A stretch of DNA of 64,000 nucleotides from Aurantiacibacter sp. MUD61 (GTDB lineage Bacteria; Pseudomonadota; Alphaproteobacteria; Sphingomonadales; Sphingomonadaceae). Location: the NCBI RefSeq assembly GCF_027912455.1, contig NZ_CP115446.1, positions 1,325,501-1,389,500 of the forward strand. The letters run 5' to 3'. The notes under the pieces were generated by a model that had not been told where the DNA came from, made no database searches, and was given only the letters and a program-made list of their open reading frames with translations. The translations under genes were made by a program, and so were the position numbers. Of the stretch, positions 6,450-15,732 are shown in pieces (position 1 is the stretch's first letter; the number at the start of each line of letters is the position of its first letter).

Positions 6450-8759
6450 TTAAACTATGTTTTCCAGAAGCGTTTTTGGGTTATCCTTTTGAAATTTAAT
6501 GATTTTATCGAAATCGACGGGCCGGGAAATGCCAAATCCCTGCGCCACGAGGCACCCGGAATCACGCAAAAGGGTTAACGTTCCGCTGTCTTCAACCCCT
6601 TCAGCAACAACGATGATTCGCAAATCCTTGCCCATCTGAAGGATGGAGCGAACGATGCCTTCGGCCTTGGCGCTGGTGGTCATTTGCGAGACAAAAAGCC
6701 GGTCGATTTTCAGCTCTGAAAACGGCAAGCGCAGCAGCGCTTCGAGGCTGGCCGCACCCACACCAAAGTCGTCCATCGAAATCTTTGGCCCGAGCTTGTG
6801 CAAGCTGTTCAGCACCTCGGCCGCGCGATCGATATTCGAAATACGATAGGTTTCGGTGATCTCCAGCGTCAGGCGACGCGGATCGAAACCTGTCTTGTCC
6901 AACACGTTGGATACCATGGTGACGATTTGGTTTTCGTGCACCAGCGTGGCCGAAATGTTGACTGCAATCGGCAGGTTGAGGCCTTTGTCTTCAAACGCAT
7001 TGCCAGCCTTGCAGGCCTCCTCAAGGACAAAGCGCGTGAGCTGGGTCATCCGTCCTGCAGTCTCGCACTGGCGGATGAAATTGTCTGGCGGGATGTGGCC
7101 TTTTACCGGGTCTTTCCAGCGCACGAGTGCCTCGACGCCGATAATTTCGCCGGTCTGCACCATCACCTTGGGTTGGAAGGCGAGATAGATTTCGCCGTTT
7201 GAGAGCGCAGCATCGATGCGGGCTTGTAGCGAGATATTCCAGATCAGATCATCGTCCGATGCGGTATCGGCGATCGCTATCGGCTCATAAGTCTCATTGG
7301 TTTTTTCGGCGACTTCGACCGCTGATGCCAGTCGCCGTGCGACATTGGGGCTGGGTGAAATATCGACGCCGAAGGAAATTCCGACATCGACTTGCTGGTC
7401 TGACACAAGCAATGGAGCAGAGAAAAGGGCGCGCAAGCCTTCCAAATGCTCACGCAACAGGGCCGGATCCTTCTCATGCATGACCCATGCGATCAGGTGT
7501 CCCTGGCCAAGATAGATCGTAGCATCCTGCGTTGCCGCCTTCAGCCGGTTGGTAATGCGCAGCATATATTCGGCGTGCAGGTCTTTTGGCAGTGATCGGC
7601 GCACCTGCTCAAACCGGTGAATCTTGGCGACAATGATAGCGGGTACGGTCTCCGATACGTCTTTGTCGGTTTCCAGCGCCGCAAAGCTCGGCAGATTGGT
7701 TTCGAGATCGACCAGAGCGAAGGATTCTTTCCAGACGGTCCGCAGTCGGAAAATCGCGAAAATTGCCGCGAAAGCGAGAGCATCGGCAAATCCCATCCGC
7801 CAGCCGAGCACGGCAGCAAACGCGATGAAACCAAAGAGCGTAACAAGCAGCGATGCATACAAGGCCCGCCGGACCGTTCTTTCTGTTACCAAGCCGGCTA
7901 TCAACACCAATAGCGCAAGAACGCCCGCGGCATAAATGCCAGGGACGAACCTTGTAACGCCTGCCTTCAGCGATTCTGCGGCAAACACATGGGTCAGAAC
8001 GGATGGAATATCCCTCACGCCCGGAATGCTGAAGCCTTCGACCTGCGAAGCTTCAATGATGACTACCGTCCCGGCGAAGCGCGAAAGGTCGGCATCGGCT
8101 GGGCGAGCCTCTCTAAAGCTCATTGAAGGGATTGTGCTCAAGTCGAAGGAATAGTTGATTGGGAAATGGTTTGTTTCCTGTGGCTCAACACCGGCGGCCT
8201 TCATCGCGATTGAAGGACGCGGGCCTTCCGGTGTATCGACAAGTAATTCACCCTCCCAGTCAAACCCGAGAAAATTGAAGAATTTGTCGGAGGCCACTTC
8301 GGGAACGCCCTCTGCGATTTGGGCGACCGATTGCTTGGTTTCGAGTTGCAAAGAAACCGATTCAAAAACGCGCTGCGCAAGGTATGCTTCGCCGCTGAAA
8401 TTGCGAAGCGAATTGTTCAGCGCTAAGTCCGCTTCGTTGGAAGTTGCTTGGGAGAACACCCCATCTACGTAGATTTCTGTCGCACCGGCTTCGTCGAGGC
8501 GATTGATCAAATCTGCCAATTGTATGCGGCGTTCTGGGAAATTGGGATCGGTGAGGTCGCTTTCCGTCCAGATGTAAGCAACCTCTCCAGAAGCTTCCTC
8601 GGAAATCGATAGATGCTGCGCGACCCAAATCGTCTGATCGACGGGGCTAAACAGTCCCATTACAGCGCACAGGCACGCAATCAGCCCTGCCCAAAGAGCA
8701 TGCTTAAGGCGTTCAATACGCCGGGCTTTCGCCCTTCCTGTCGGTTTTGTGCCGACCAC
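6450..8759 (-). CDS. CHASE2-like membrane protein with degenerate GGDEF and intact EAL domain (c-di-GMP phosphodiesterase)
   Basis: The 769-residue protein starts with a membrane segment (about 21-38), then a periplasmic CHASE2-like sensor (about 40-265), then three membrane segments (about 272-340). A GGDEF-like domain (about 350-495) lacks a GGDEF motif: the expected loop reads YLGQGHLIAWVM, so it is not a cyclase. The EAL domain (about 510-755) keeps the EALVRW motif with E543, N601 in NISA, E633 in LEITET, DDFG at 663-666, K684 in LKIDR, E720 in VVAEGVED and Q740 in QGFGISRP. These are the metal and substrate ligands needed for c-di-GMP hydrolysis. The start is GTG with GAGGGG upstream. 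Base composition looks somewhat less GC-rich than its neighbours. Confidence 0.88.
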   Translation of the reverse strand: MVGTKPTGRAKARRIERLKHALWAGLIACLCAVMGLFSPVDQTIWVAQHLSISEEASGEVAYIWTESDLTDPNFPERRIQLADLINRLDEAGATEIYVDGVFSQATSNEADLALNNSLRNFSGEAYLAQRVFESVSLQLETKQSVAQIAEGVPEVASDKFFNFLGFDWEGELLVDTPEGPRPSIAMKAAGVEPQETNHFPINYSFDLSTIPSMSFREARPADADLSRFAGTVVIIEASQVEGFSIPGVRDIPSVLTHVFAAESLKAGVTRFVPGIYAAGVLALLVLIAGLVTERTVRRALYASLLVTLFGFIAFAAVLGWRMGFADALAFAAIFAIFRLRTVWKESFALVDLETNLPSFAALETDKDVSETVPAIIVAKIHRFEQVRRSLPKDLHAEYMLRITNRLKAATQDATIYLGQGHLIAWVMHEKDPALLREHLEGLRALFSAPLLVSDQQVDVGISFGVDISPSPNVARRLASAVEVAEKTNETYEPIAIADTASDDDLIWNISLQARIDAALSNGEIYLAFQPKVMVQTGEIIGVEALVRWKDPVKGHIPPDNFIRQCETAGRMTQLTRFVLEEACKAGNAFEDKGLNLPIAVNISATLVHENQIVTMVSNVLDKTGFDPRRLTLEITETYRISNIDRAAEVLNSLHKLGPKISMDDFGVGAASLEALLRLPFSELKIDRLFVSQMTTSAKAEGIVRSILQMGKDLRIIVVAEGVEDSGTLTLLRDSGCLVAQGFGISRPVDFDKIIKFQKDNPKTLLENIV

Positions 8760-8967
8760 TCATACCCCTCATTTGAACGGGACTTGCCCGAAGGTCAGTG
8801 GCTGTCATGGCAGAGGATGGTTAACAAACCGGGAAGGCATTTTACATTTTGTGCGATAACCACGTCGGCCAAACCGGTTGAAACCGTGTTTTGGGCGGGC
8901 TTTCGTTCAGCCTCGACAGCGCCAATCTTAACCGTTAGGCCTCGCTGAAACGGGGAAAGAGCACTGC

Positions 8968-9645
8968 ATGAAGCTGATTATCGGCAATAAGAACTATTCC
9001 AGCTGGTCGCTGCGCGGCTGGCTGGCGGCCAAGCAAAGCGGCCTCAATTTTGAAGAACTGATCGTGCACATCGCCGGGGAGGAATGGGAGGCGACAAAGT
9101 CGCAGCAAGGCGAATTCCAGCCCTCCAACGGCAAGGTGCCAGTGCTGTGGGATGGCGATGTCGTCGTTTGGGACAGCCTCGCCATCATGGAATATCTTGG
9201 CGACAAGGTCGGGCGCGATCGCTTCTGGCCCAAGGACGACGAAGCGCGCGGCATGGCGCGGGCGATGGTGGCGGAAATGCATTCCTCCTATCAATCGCTG
9301 CGCCGCAATTGCCCGATGAACATCCGCGCGAAAGTCGCGGTTGAGCTCAGCGATGAGACGAAGTCCGATATCGTGCGCATCCTCGGCCTGTGGGCAGAGG
9401 CGCGGGCGCGCTTCGGCAAAGGCGGGCCGTTCCTGTTCGGCACTTTCAGCGCGGCGGATATCTTCTACGCGCCCATCGTCAGCCGCTTCGTCACCTACGG
9501 CATCACCGTCCCGGGCTTTGCGCAGGCCTATATGCAGGCGGTGTGGGAACATGACTGGATGCAGCAATGGATCGATGCCGCGCTGTCCGAGGAATGGACC
9601 ATTTCCCAATTCGAAATCGGTGATGCGCGGGAGAACGGCGCGTGA
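8968..9645 (+). CDS. Glutathione S-transferase family protein
   Basis: The 225-residue protein has an N-terminal thioredoxin-like domain beginning MKLIIGNKNYSSWSLRGW, where the SSWS segment holds the likely catalytic Ser. A GSH-binding block follows: NGKVPVLWDGDVVVWDSLAIMEYL (P and the D-S pair). The rest is the all-helical C-terminal domain. GSTs conjugate or isomerise electrophilic compounds with glutathione; the substrate cannot be read from sequence. GGAAAGAG lies upstream of the ATG. The stop overlaps the GTG start of dapE, so the two are co-translated. Confidence 0.88.
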   Translation: MKLIIGNKNYSSWSLRGWLAAKQSGLNFEELIVHIAGEEWEATKSQQGEFQPSNGKVPVLWDGDVVVWDSLAIMEYLGDKVGRDRFWPKDDEARGMARAMVAEMHSSYQSLRRNCPMNIRAKVAVELSDETKSDIVRILGLWAEARARFGKGGPFLFGTFSAADIFYAPIVSRFVTYGITVPGFAQAYMQAVWEHDWMQQWIDAALSEEWTISQFEIGDARENGA

Positions 9646-10784
9646 GCAAGGATCCGCTGGCCAATGCCCAGCACCTGATGGCCTGCGAAAGCGTGACGCC
9701 TGCGCGTGGCCCCGTCTTCGCCATGATGGAGGAAATGCTTCAGGCTATCGGCTTCGATGTGCATCGCTTCACCCGCGGAGAAGGACCAGAAGGTTCGGAT
9801 GAGGAAGCGGTAGAGAATCTCTTTGCTATCCGTCGCGCACCAGCGGATTCGAAGCATTTCGCCTTTGCCGGTCATCTCGATGTGGTGCCGCCGGGCGAGG
9901 GCTGGTCGAGCGATGCCTTTGAACCCGAAATTCGCGGGGAGCTGCTCCATGGGCGCGGTGCGGTGGATATGAAAGGCGCGATTGCCTGCATGGTCTCCGC
10001 GGCAGCCGAAGTGCCGCAGGATGCAGGGACAATCAGTTTTATCATCACAGGCGATGAGGAGGGACCAGCGCTCCACGGCACACGCGCGCTGATCGACTAT
10101 ATGCGCGAAGCGGGCCAGACACCCGACCTGATCCTTGTCGGCGAACCCACCAGCGTAAACCGGCTCGGCGACATGATGAAGATCGGTCGACGCGGTTCGG
10201 TCAATATCTGGATCGAAGTCGATGGCACGCAGGGCCACGTCGCCTATCCGCACCTTGCCGATAATCCGCTGCCCAAGCTGGTCGCGATCCTCGCCGAACT
10301 GGATGCTCTGGTGCTTGATGAGGGGACCGACTGGTTCCAGCCGAGCAATCTCGAAATTACCGAGATCAACGTGCCCAACAAGGCGCATAACGTGATCCCC
10401 GGCAAGGCCAGCGCACGCATTTCGATCCGTTTCAACGACCAGCATACGGGCGCGTCGCTTTCCGAGAAGGTGACAGCGATTGCCGAGAAGCACGGCGGCA
10501 CTGCACGCCCGATCATCAGCGGAGAGCCATTTCTCACTCCGCCGGGTGAATTTTCCGACATGATCGCAAAAGCGGTAGTAGCAGAAACGGGCGTCGATCC
10601 GGAACGCTCCACCACCGGCGGCACTTCCGATGCGCGTTTCCTGAAGGACATCGCGCCGGTTATCGAATTCGGGCTGGTCAACGCGACCATGCATAAGACG
10701 GACGAGGCAGTGGCCATCGCCGATCTTCATGCGCTAAGCCGCATTTATACGACCATCGCCTGCGAGGCGCTCAAGGCGAGCTAG
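9642..10784 (+). CDS. dapE: Succinyl-diaminopimelate desuccinylase
   Basis: This M20 family metallohydrolase cleaves N-succinyl-LL-diaminopimelate to LL-diaminopimelate and succinate in lysine and cell-wall precursor synthesis. Metal-site motifs are present: FAGHLDVVPPGEGW (H, D), GRGAVDMKGAIACM (bridging D), and the catalytic Glu pair in ITGDEEGPA. Later segments GRRGSVNIW.VDGTQGHVAYPHLADNP and GGTSDARF fit DapE rather than ArgE. The 380-residue length is normal. The GTG start overlaps the GST stop. dapB of the same pathway lies 4 kb downstream on the other strand. Confidence 0.95.
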   Translation: MSKDPLANAQHLMACESVTPARGPVFAMMEEMLQAIGFDVHRFTRGEGPEGSDEEAVENLFAIRRAPADSKHFAFAGHLDVVPPGEGWSSDAFEPEIRGELLHGRGAVDMKGAIACMVSAAAEVPQDAGTISFIITGDEEGPALHGTRALIDYMREAGQTPDLILVGEPTSVNRLGDMMKIGRRGSVNIWIEVDGTQGHVAYPHLADNPLPKLVAILAELDALVLDEGTDWFQPSNLEITEINVPNKAHNVIPGKASARISIRFNDQHTGASLSEKVTAIAEKHGGTARPIISGEPFLTPPGEFSDMIAKAVVAETGVDPERSTTGGTSDARFLKDIAPVIEFGLVNATMHKTDEAVAIADLHALSRIYTTIACEALKAS

Positions 10785-10800
10785 GGAAGGGACGCATCAC

Positions 10801-12057
10801 ATGAAATTCTGGTTCGCAATTCCGCTTTGGCAGCGCGTGATCGCGGCGCTGATCCTGGGGATCGTCGTCGGCTATTTCTGGGGCGAGGATGCGACTAGCA
10901 TCAAATGGATCGGCGACTTCTTTATCGCTTCGATCCGCATGCTGGTGGTGCCGCTGATCTTCTTCAGCCTGGTGGCAGGTGTCGCCGCCATCGGCGATCT
11001 TCGCAAGCTCGGCTCCGTTGGTGGGCGGGCGATCCTCTTGTTCATTGTCACCGGCCAAATCGCCGTGTGGCTGGGCCTTGGTCTCGGTACAGTGCTCGCC
11101 CCCGGTTCGGGCGTCGATGCGAGCGGCATGGATCTCGACCAGACGCGCCTCGAAAGCGCGCAGGCCGCACAGGAAAACGCCAAGACCTTCACCGACATGA
11201 TCGTTGAGATCGTCCCCGCCAGCCCGGTGCAGGTGATGGCTGATGTGAATGTGTTGCCGCTTATCGTATTCTCGCTGCTAATCGGCATCGGCATCCTCAT
11301 GGCGAAGGAAGAAGGCAAGCCGGTCCAGAAGGTGTTCGATTCCGGCGCGATCATCATGCAGAAGGTCACGATGGTGGTGATGGAACTCACCCCCTTTGGT
11401 GTGTTTGCACTGATGGCGTGGGTCGCGGGAACGCTCGGCCTCGATGCGCTGGCGGCGCTCGCGCAGCTGGTCGTGCTCAATTACGTGGGCTGTCTGCTGA
11501 TCATCCTCGTCATCTATTCGGCGATGATCAAATTCCTCGCAAAGCTGCCGGTGATCGACTTCTTCCGCGGCATCGTGGATGCGATTGCGGTCAGCTATTC
11601 CACCGCCAGCTCCAACGCGACGCTGCCGGTCACGCTGCGCTGTGCGGAGCGTAACCTCGGCGTGTCGAACTCGGTCGCGGCCTTCGTGATCTCGCTCGGC
11701 GCAACGATCAATATGAACGGCACCGCCATGTATCTGGGCCTCGCGACGCTGTTTGGCGCGCAGGTGTTCGGCGTGGATTTGAGCTGGGGCCAGTATTTCC
11801 TCATCTCGATCCTGGCGACGCTGGGCGCAATCGGCGCAGCGGGTATTCCGGGCGCAGGTCTCATCATGATGGCGCTGGTGTTCGGCGCAGTCGGCGTGCC
11901 GCTGGAAACCATCGCACTGGTCGCTGGCGTGGACCGGATCATGGACATGATGCGAACCACCACCAACGTCTCCGGCGATGCTGCCGTGGCAACGACCGTG
12001 GCGAGCATGACCGGCGATCTCGATCGCGCGGAAATGATCAGCGCGGACGATGTTTAG
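10801..12057 (+). CDS. Dicarboxylate/amino acid:cation symporter (DAACS family)
   Basis: The 418-residue membrane protein belongs to the GltP/DctA family, which takes up C4-dicarboxylates or glutamate/aspartate with Na+ or H+. The re-entrant hairpin motif appears as STASSNATLP (near residue 265), then GATINMNGTAMY, AGIPGAGLIMM and GVDRIMDMMRTTTNVSGDAA. These contain the substrate and cation ligands of the family. The first segments (WQRVIAALILGIVVGYFW, IRMLVVPLIFFSLVAGV) also match. It starts 16 bases after dapE. The substrate is not determined. Confidence 0.93.
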   Translation: MKFWFAIPLWQRVIAALILGIVVGYFWGEDATSIKWIGDFFIASIRMLVVPLIFFSLVAGVAAIGDLRKLGSVGGRAILLFIVTGQIAVWLGLGLGTVLAPGSGVDASGMDLDQTRLESAQAAQENAKTFTDMIVEIVPASPVQVMADVNVLPLIVFSLLIGIGILMAKEEGKPVQKVFDSGAIIMQKVTMVVMELTPFGVFALMAWVAGTLGLDALAALAQLVVLNYVGCLLIILVIYSAMIKFLAKLPVIDFFRGIVDAIAVSYSTASSNATLPVTLRCAERNLGVSNSVAAFVISLGATINMNGTAMYLGLATLFGAQVFGVDLSWGQYFLISILATLGAIGAAGIPGAGLIMMALVFGAVGVPLETIALVAGVDRIMDMMRTTTNVSGDAAVATTVASMTGDLDRAEMISADDV

Positions 12058-12526
12058 GACAGCTCTACTACCGGTGATATTCGTCGCGCTAGCCGGGTGC
12101 GCGCCGCTGAACATGCCTGTCGACAATCCGTCAGACCTGGCTGTGGCGGGTGTTCCTGAACCGCAGGAAATCATGGATCAGTGGCTTGCTGCGCACAACG
12201 CAAATGATGCGGCTAGATTGGCATCATTATATGAGCCAGACGGCCGCCACTCGACAAACCTCACCTATCGAGGCCGAAACGAGCTAGAGGCTATGTTTGC
12301 CCGCAGCGTCTCGGATGTCGACGAATTCGAGGCACTAGACCGGCGGTTCGTGTTACAAGGCGAGTATGCTTTCGAGACCGGAATCGCCGTTCAGCGGGGC
12401 AGTGTTGATGGACAACGAATCGAGGTTCGCGGCGACTATATGATGCTGTTCGCTAGGCAAGCGGACGGGACATGGCTCATCCGTCACCTCGTTGCGGGCA
12501 ATCCGCAAATGACCCGGATCAACTAA
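12050..12526 (+). CDS. Lipoprotein with SnoaL/DUF4440-like domain
   Basis: The N-terminus MFRTALLPVIFVALAGC is a lipoprotein signal with lipobox LAGC. The mature part looks like a SnoaL/NTF2-like (DUF4440) fold: EIMDQWLAAHNANDAARLASLYEPDGRH near residues 40-68, then YRGRNELEAMF, and a C-terminal YMMLFARQADGTWLIRHLVAG strand pair. The function is unknown; members are often small-molecule binders or stress proteins. It overlaps the symporter stop by 8 bases. Codon use looks less GC-biased than its neighbours. It is convergent with nth, overlapping by 4 bases. Confidence 0.65.
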   Translation: MFRTALLPVIFVALAGCAPLNMPVDNPSDLAVAGVPEPQEIMDQWLAAHNANDAARLASLYEPDGRHSTNLTYRGRNELEAMFARSVSDVDEFEALDRRFVLQGEYAFETGIAVQRGSVDGQRIEVRGDYMMLFARQADGTWLIRHLVAGNPQMTRIN

Positions 12527-13173
12527 CGCCCCTTAGGCTTCTCCAGAACCTTCTTCCGGAAGCTGCACAGATCGACCAGATCGCAGCGCCAGCATTCGGG
12601 TGTGCGCGCCTTGCACACATAGCGGCCGTGGAGAATCAGCCAGTGGTGGGCGTGCAGGCGGAAGGGCTGGGGCACGCGTTTTTCAAGCTTGGCTTCGACC
12701 TGTTCCGGCGTTTTGCCTTTCGCCAGACCCGTCCGGTTGCCGACGCGCAATATGTGGGTGTCGACGGCAAAGGTCTCCTGCTTGAACCAGCAATTGAGCA
12801 CGACATTGGCCGTCTTGCGGCCCACGCCAGGCAGGCGGACGAGGTCTTCGCGCGTGTCGGGCACTTCCCCGCCATATTCGTCCACCAGCAGCTGGCTCAG
12901 GGCGATCACGTTCTTTGCCTTGGAGTTGAACAGGCCGATGGTCTTGATGTGATCGGTAAGCGCGTCGATCCCCAGATCGAGCATTTGCTGCGGGGTCTCG
13001 ACCTTCGCGAAAAGCGAACGCGTCGCCTTGTTCACACCCACATCGGTTGCTTGTGCCGATAGCGCCACGGCGACGACAAGCTGGTAGCAATTGCCATATT
13101 CCAGCTCGGTCTCCGGCTCCGGATTGTGCTCGGCCAGCCGGCGGAAGAATTCAAAAATCTGGTCTTTGGTCAT
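12523..13173 (-). CDS. nth: Endonuclease III
   Basis: This 216-residue DNA glycosylase/AP lyase removes oxidised pyrimidines in base excision repair. The helix-hairpin-helix motif is LPGVGRKTANVVLN, containing the catalytic Lys. The catalytic Asp is in VDTHILRVGNR. A C-x6-C-x2-C-x5-C [4Fe-4S] cluster motif is present near the C-terminus (CKARTPECWRCDLVDLC). The ATG at 13173 gives the usual family length. An upstream in-frame extension to 13221 would overlap the neighbouring gene and is not needed. Confidence 0.96.
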   Translation of the reverse strand: MTKDQIFEFFRRLAEHNPEPETELEYGNCYQLVVAVALSAQATDVGVNKATRSLFAKVETPQQMLDLGIDALTDHIKTIGLFNSKAKNVIALSQLLVDEYGGEVPDTREDLVRLPGVGRKTANVVLNCWFKQETFAVDTHILRVGNRTGLAKGKTPEQVEAKLEKRVPQPFRLHAHHWLILHGRYVCKARTPECWRCDLVDLCSFRKKVLEKPKGR

Positions 13174-13183
13174 GGAGTATCCA

Positions 13184-13702
13184 TTAGCGCAGCCAGCGCG
13201 ACATGCCCGGAAAAGATTCAATGCCCTGCGCCATCGCCGTGCGAAGATCGGCTGTCATCCCGTAATAGCCGAGCATCGGCGCGCCGATATAGTGGCCGGT
13301 GGCAAAGGCGGTGCGCAATCTGGCGCTGTCATCACGGTAGCCACCGTCATGAAACAACTGTTCAAGCGTGACGCAGCATTGGCGGGCGGCGGCGAAGGAC
13401 CAGGCAATGGCCATCATCTCGTCGGTCGGATCCGCCTCGATCGGGCCAAGGCTGGTGCGCTTGTCAGGATCGGCCACTGCGATATGCCCGCCTTCATGCA
13501 GCAGATCACTCGGCCAGACAGGCGTATCTGGATCAATCAGTAGCCTACCTTCGTAAATGGCGAGCCCATCGAGCAGCTGCGCCTCTTTCTCGCCTAGCAG
13601 GTCGACCTCAATGCCAACGTCCGCGAGGAAACGCAGACAGCGCCGGGCGACATCCTCACCCCCTCCCTCTTCGCGCCATGAGCAGTTTTCAGCAGCAACC
13701 AT
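13184..13702 (-). CDS. Hypothetical protein with HExxH-type motif
   Basis: The 172-residue protein has no family I can name. It contains LLHEGGH at residues 68-73 (His69, Glu70, His73), the zinc-binding HExxH pattern of metallopeptidases, preceded by IYEGRLLIDPDTPVWPSDLL. A third metal ligand may be a Glu or Asp in the downstream GPIEADPTDEMMAIAWSFAA helix. No signal peptide is seen, so it should be cytoplasmic. Its stop is 10 bases before nth and it follows the M48 protease gene, so all three may be co-transcribed. A TTG start at 13738 is an alternative. Confidence 0.6.
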   Translation of the reverse strand: MVAAENCSWREEGGGEDVARRCLRFLADVGIEVDLLGEKEAQLLDGLAIYEGRLLIDPDTPVWPSDLLHEGGHIAVADPDKRTSLGPIEADPTDEMMAIAWSFAAARQCCVTLEQLFHDGGYRDDSARLRTAFATGHYIGAPMLGYYGMTADLRTAMAQGIESFPGMSRWLR

Positions 13703-13762
13703 GCGCCTGACAAAACCATTTTCGCGCGGGCTTGCCAATCGTTTCGCGTCGTTGAGCTAGAG

Positions 13763-14941
13763 TTACTCCGCGCCGCCGTTGTCGGCTTGTGGATTGGCAG
13801 CTTTCCATTCCATTGCGCGGCGCACGCGGTTTTCGACCGTGGGGTGGGTGTAGAAGATCGCCTCTTCAATGGGGCCTGCGAGCGGATAGCGATATTCTGC
13901 CGTCTTGATCAGCGCGCCCGACAGGGCATCGGGGAGGCCGACATTTTCGAGCGAATAGGCATCCGCTTCACGCTCCCCGATGCGCGTCATCGCATTGGTG
14001 ACGGGCGTTGCCAGCAGGAAGTAGAAGCCGAAAACGAAAGCGAGGACCGGCAGACCGCGAGGATCGGAGAGGGCCGCATCGGTGCCGAATTTGCGCGCGA
14101 ACCAGCCATAGGTGCGGTCGGTCAGGAAGAAGACCAGCACTGCCAGGACACTGATCACGATTAGCGTGCGCCAGATATGGCCGAGGACGTAATGGCCGAT
14201 CTCATGCCCGGTCACCGCCTTCACTTCATCAAGCGAGGCCTGATCCATCGCCACATCGGAAATCGCGATGCGCGCAGAGCCGCCCACGCCCGAAACGTTG
14301 GCCGTGAAATTGTTCGACTGGCGCGAGCCATCGAACATGAACACACGATCTTCGGGCACGCCTGCATCGGCGGCGAGTTCCAGCACGGCGTCGCGTACTT
14401 CGCCCTCGGGGATGTACTCATACTGGTTGAAGATCGGCTCGATCACGACGGGTGACAGCAACAGCAGGAAAGAAGTGGCGCCCGCCACCAGCGCGCCGCT
14501 CCACGCCCACCAGAACCGTCCCGCCTTGCGGATGAGGAAATAGAGGCCGGTCAGGAAAAGCCCGCCAAGCACGGCGCCAATCACCGTGCCGATGGCGCCC
14601 TGGCTGATGAAGTCCGCGAGTGGCTGGCTGGTGCGGCCATATTGCGTCTCGCGCCACCAATCCTCGTAAATGCCGAAAGGCAGCGTGAGGAGTGAACTCA
14701 CGAAGACGTAGACCACGGCAATCGAGAAAGTGCGCAGGAAAAAACCGCGCGCGACCAGCTTCTCCGCGACTTTGTCCAGCACGCCGCTGCGCACGATGAC
14801 CCAGGTGATGAAGGCAGAAACCAGCAGTCCTGCCAGAAGCAGCCAGTGATTGCCCGTGGTGTAATCGCGAGCGAGGGCCAGCTCCTCGGCGCTCAGCGTG
14901 TCGATATAGGCCTGTGTGGCAGCTGCCGGAACCAATGCCAT
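13763..14941 (-). CDS. M48 family metallopeptidase, Ste24/CAAX-protease-like
   Basis: The 392-residue integral membrane protease has an early membrane segment (HWLLLAGLLVSAFITWVIV), several further segments, the zinc motif VTGHEIGHYVLGH, and a distal ligand region GEREADAYSLENVG. DGSRQSNNFTANVSGVGGSARIAISD just before the active site is typical of Ste24-type M48 enzymes. In bacteria these act on membrane or exported proteins; the physiological target is unknown. The ATG at 14941 has GGGGAGGGG upstream and is preferred to 14959. Confidence 0.9.
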   Translation of the reverse strand: MALVPAAATQAYIDTLSAEELALARDYTTGNHWLLLAGLLVSAFITWVIVRSGVLDKVAEKLVARGFFLRTFSIAVVYVFVSSLLTLPFGIYEDWWRETQYGRTSQPLADFISQGAIGTVIGAVLGGLFLTGLYFLIRKAGRFWWAWSGALVAGATSFLLLLSPVVIEPIFNQYEYIPEGEVRDAVLELAADAGVPEDRVFMFDGSRQSNNFTANVSGVGGSARIAISDVAMDQASLDEVKAVTGHEIGHYVLGHIWRTLIVISVLAVLVFFLTDRTYGWFARKFGTDAALSDPRGLPVLAFVFGFYFLLATPVTNAMTRIGEREADAYSLENVGLPDALSGALIKTAEYRYPLAGPIEEAIFYTHPTVENRVRRAMEWKAANPQADNGGAE

Positions 14942-14968
14942 GTGAATTCCCCTCCCCAAAATCGGGTA

Positions 14969-15697
14969 TCAGAGATCAAGCACATCCTTCATCGTATAGC
15001 GTCCCGCTTCTCGTCCAATGAGCCATGCCGCTCCACGAACGGCACCGCGGGCGAAGATGCTACGGTTTTCGGCGCTGTGGGAGAGGGTGATGCGCTCTTC
15101 CTCGCCGGCAAGGATCACCGAATGCTCTCCGGCCACCGTACCGCCGCGAAGGGCTGCAAAGCCGATTGCCCCTTTCGCGCGCGCGCCCGTATGCCCGTCG
15201 CGCCCGCTTTCGGTTGTCTCGCTCAGTGTGATGCCGCGCGCATCCGCAGCCGCTTGGCCAAGCAGCAGCGCCGTGCCCGATGGCGCGTCGACTTTCATGC
15301 GGTGATGCATTTCGAGGACTTCGACGTCCCAGTCATCGCCAAGCCTTGCGGCGGCTTCATGCACCAGATGGGCGAGCAGGGTCACGCCCAGCGACGTGTT
15401 GCCGGTCTGGAGCACGGGAATATGCTTTGCCGCCTCGTCGATTGCTGCATGATGTTCGTGCGCCAGCCCCGTGGTGCCGATCAGGAGCGGAATGCCCGCT
15501 GCGCTCGCGGCATCGAGATTCGCCTGCAGCGCGGCGGGGGAGGAGAAGTCGACCAGCGCATCGCTGCGTTTGGCCAGTTCCGCAACGTCGCCATCTTTGT
15601 CCGCGCCGCCCGCGCACTCATGCTCGCCTGCGTCCAGTACCGCTGCGATGGCCTGCCCCATGCGCCCCTGGCTGCCGATGATTCCGATACGTGCCAT
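14969..15697 (-). CDS. dapB: 4-hydroxy-tetrahydrodipicolinate reductase
   Basis: DapB reduces hydroxy-tetrahydrodipicolinate to tetrahydrodipicolinate using NAD(P)H in lysine/diaminopimelate synthesis. The dinucleotide-binding loop is GIIGSQGRMGQAI at the N-terminus. The substrate and catalytic motif is EMHHRMKVDAPSGTALLLG (His-His, Lys and DAPSGTA). VDFSSP and GTTG are the usual cofactor-side motifs. The ATG at 15697 has AGGAG at ideal spacing. It is divergent from the sirtuin gene and upstream of the M48 gene. Confidence 0.96.
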   Translation of the reverse strand: MARIGIIGSQGRMGQAIAAVLDAGEHECAGGADKDGDVAELAKRSDALVDFSSPAALQANLDAASAAGIPLLIGTTGLAHEHHAAIDEAAKHIPVLQTGNTSLGVTLLAHLVHEAAARLGDDWDVEVLEMHHRMKVDAPSGTALLLGQAAADARGITLSETTESGRDGHTGARAKGAIGFAALRGGTVAGEHSVILAGEEERITLSHSAENRSIFARGAVRGAAWLIGREAGRYTMKDVLDL

Positions 15698-15732
15698 TGC
15701 CACTCCTATGTGTGACATGCTTCATGCAGCGC

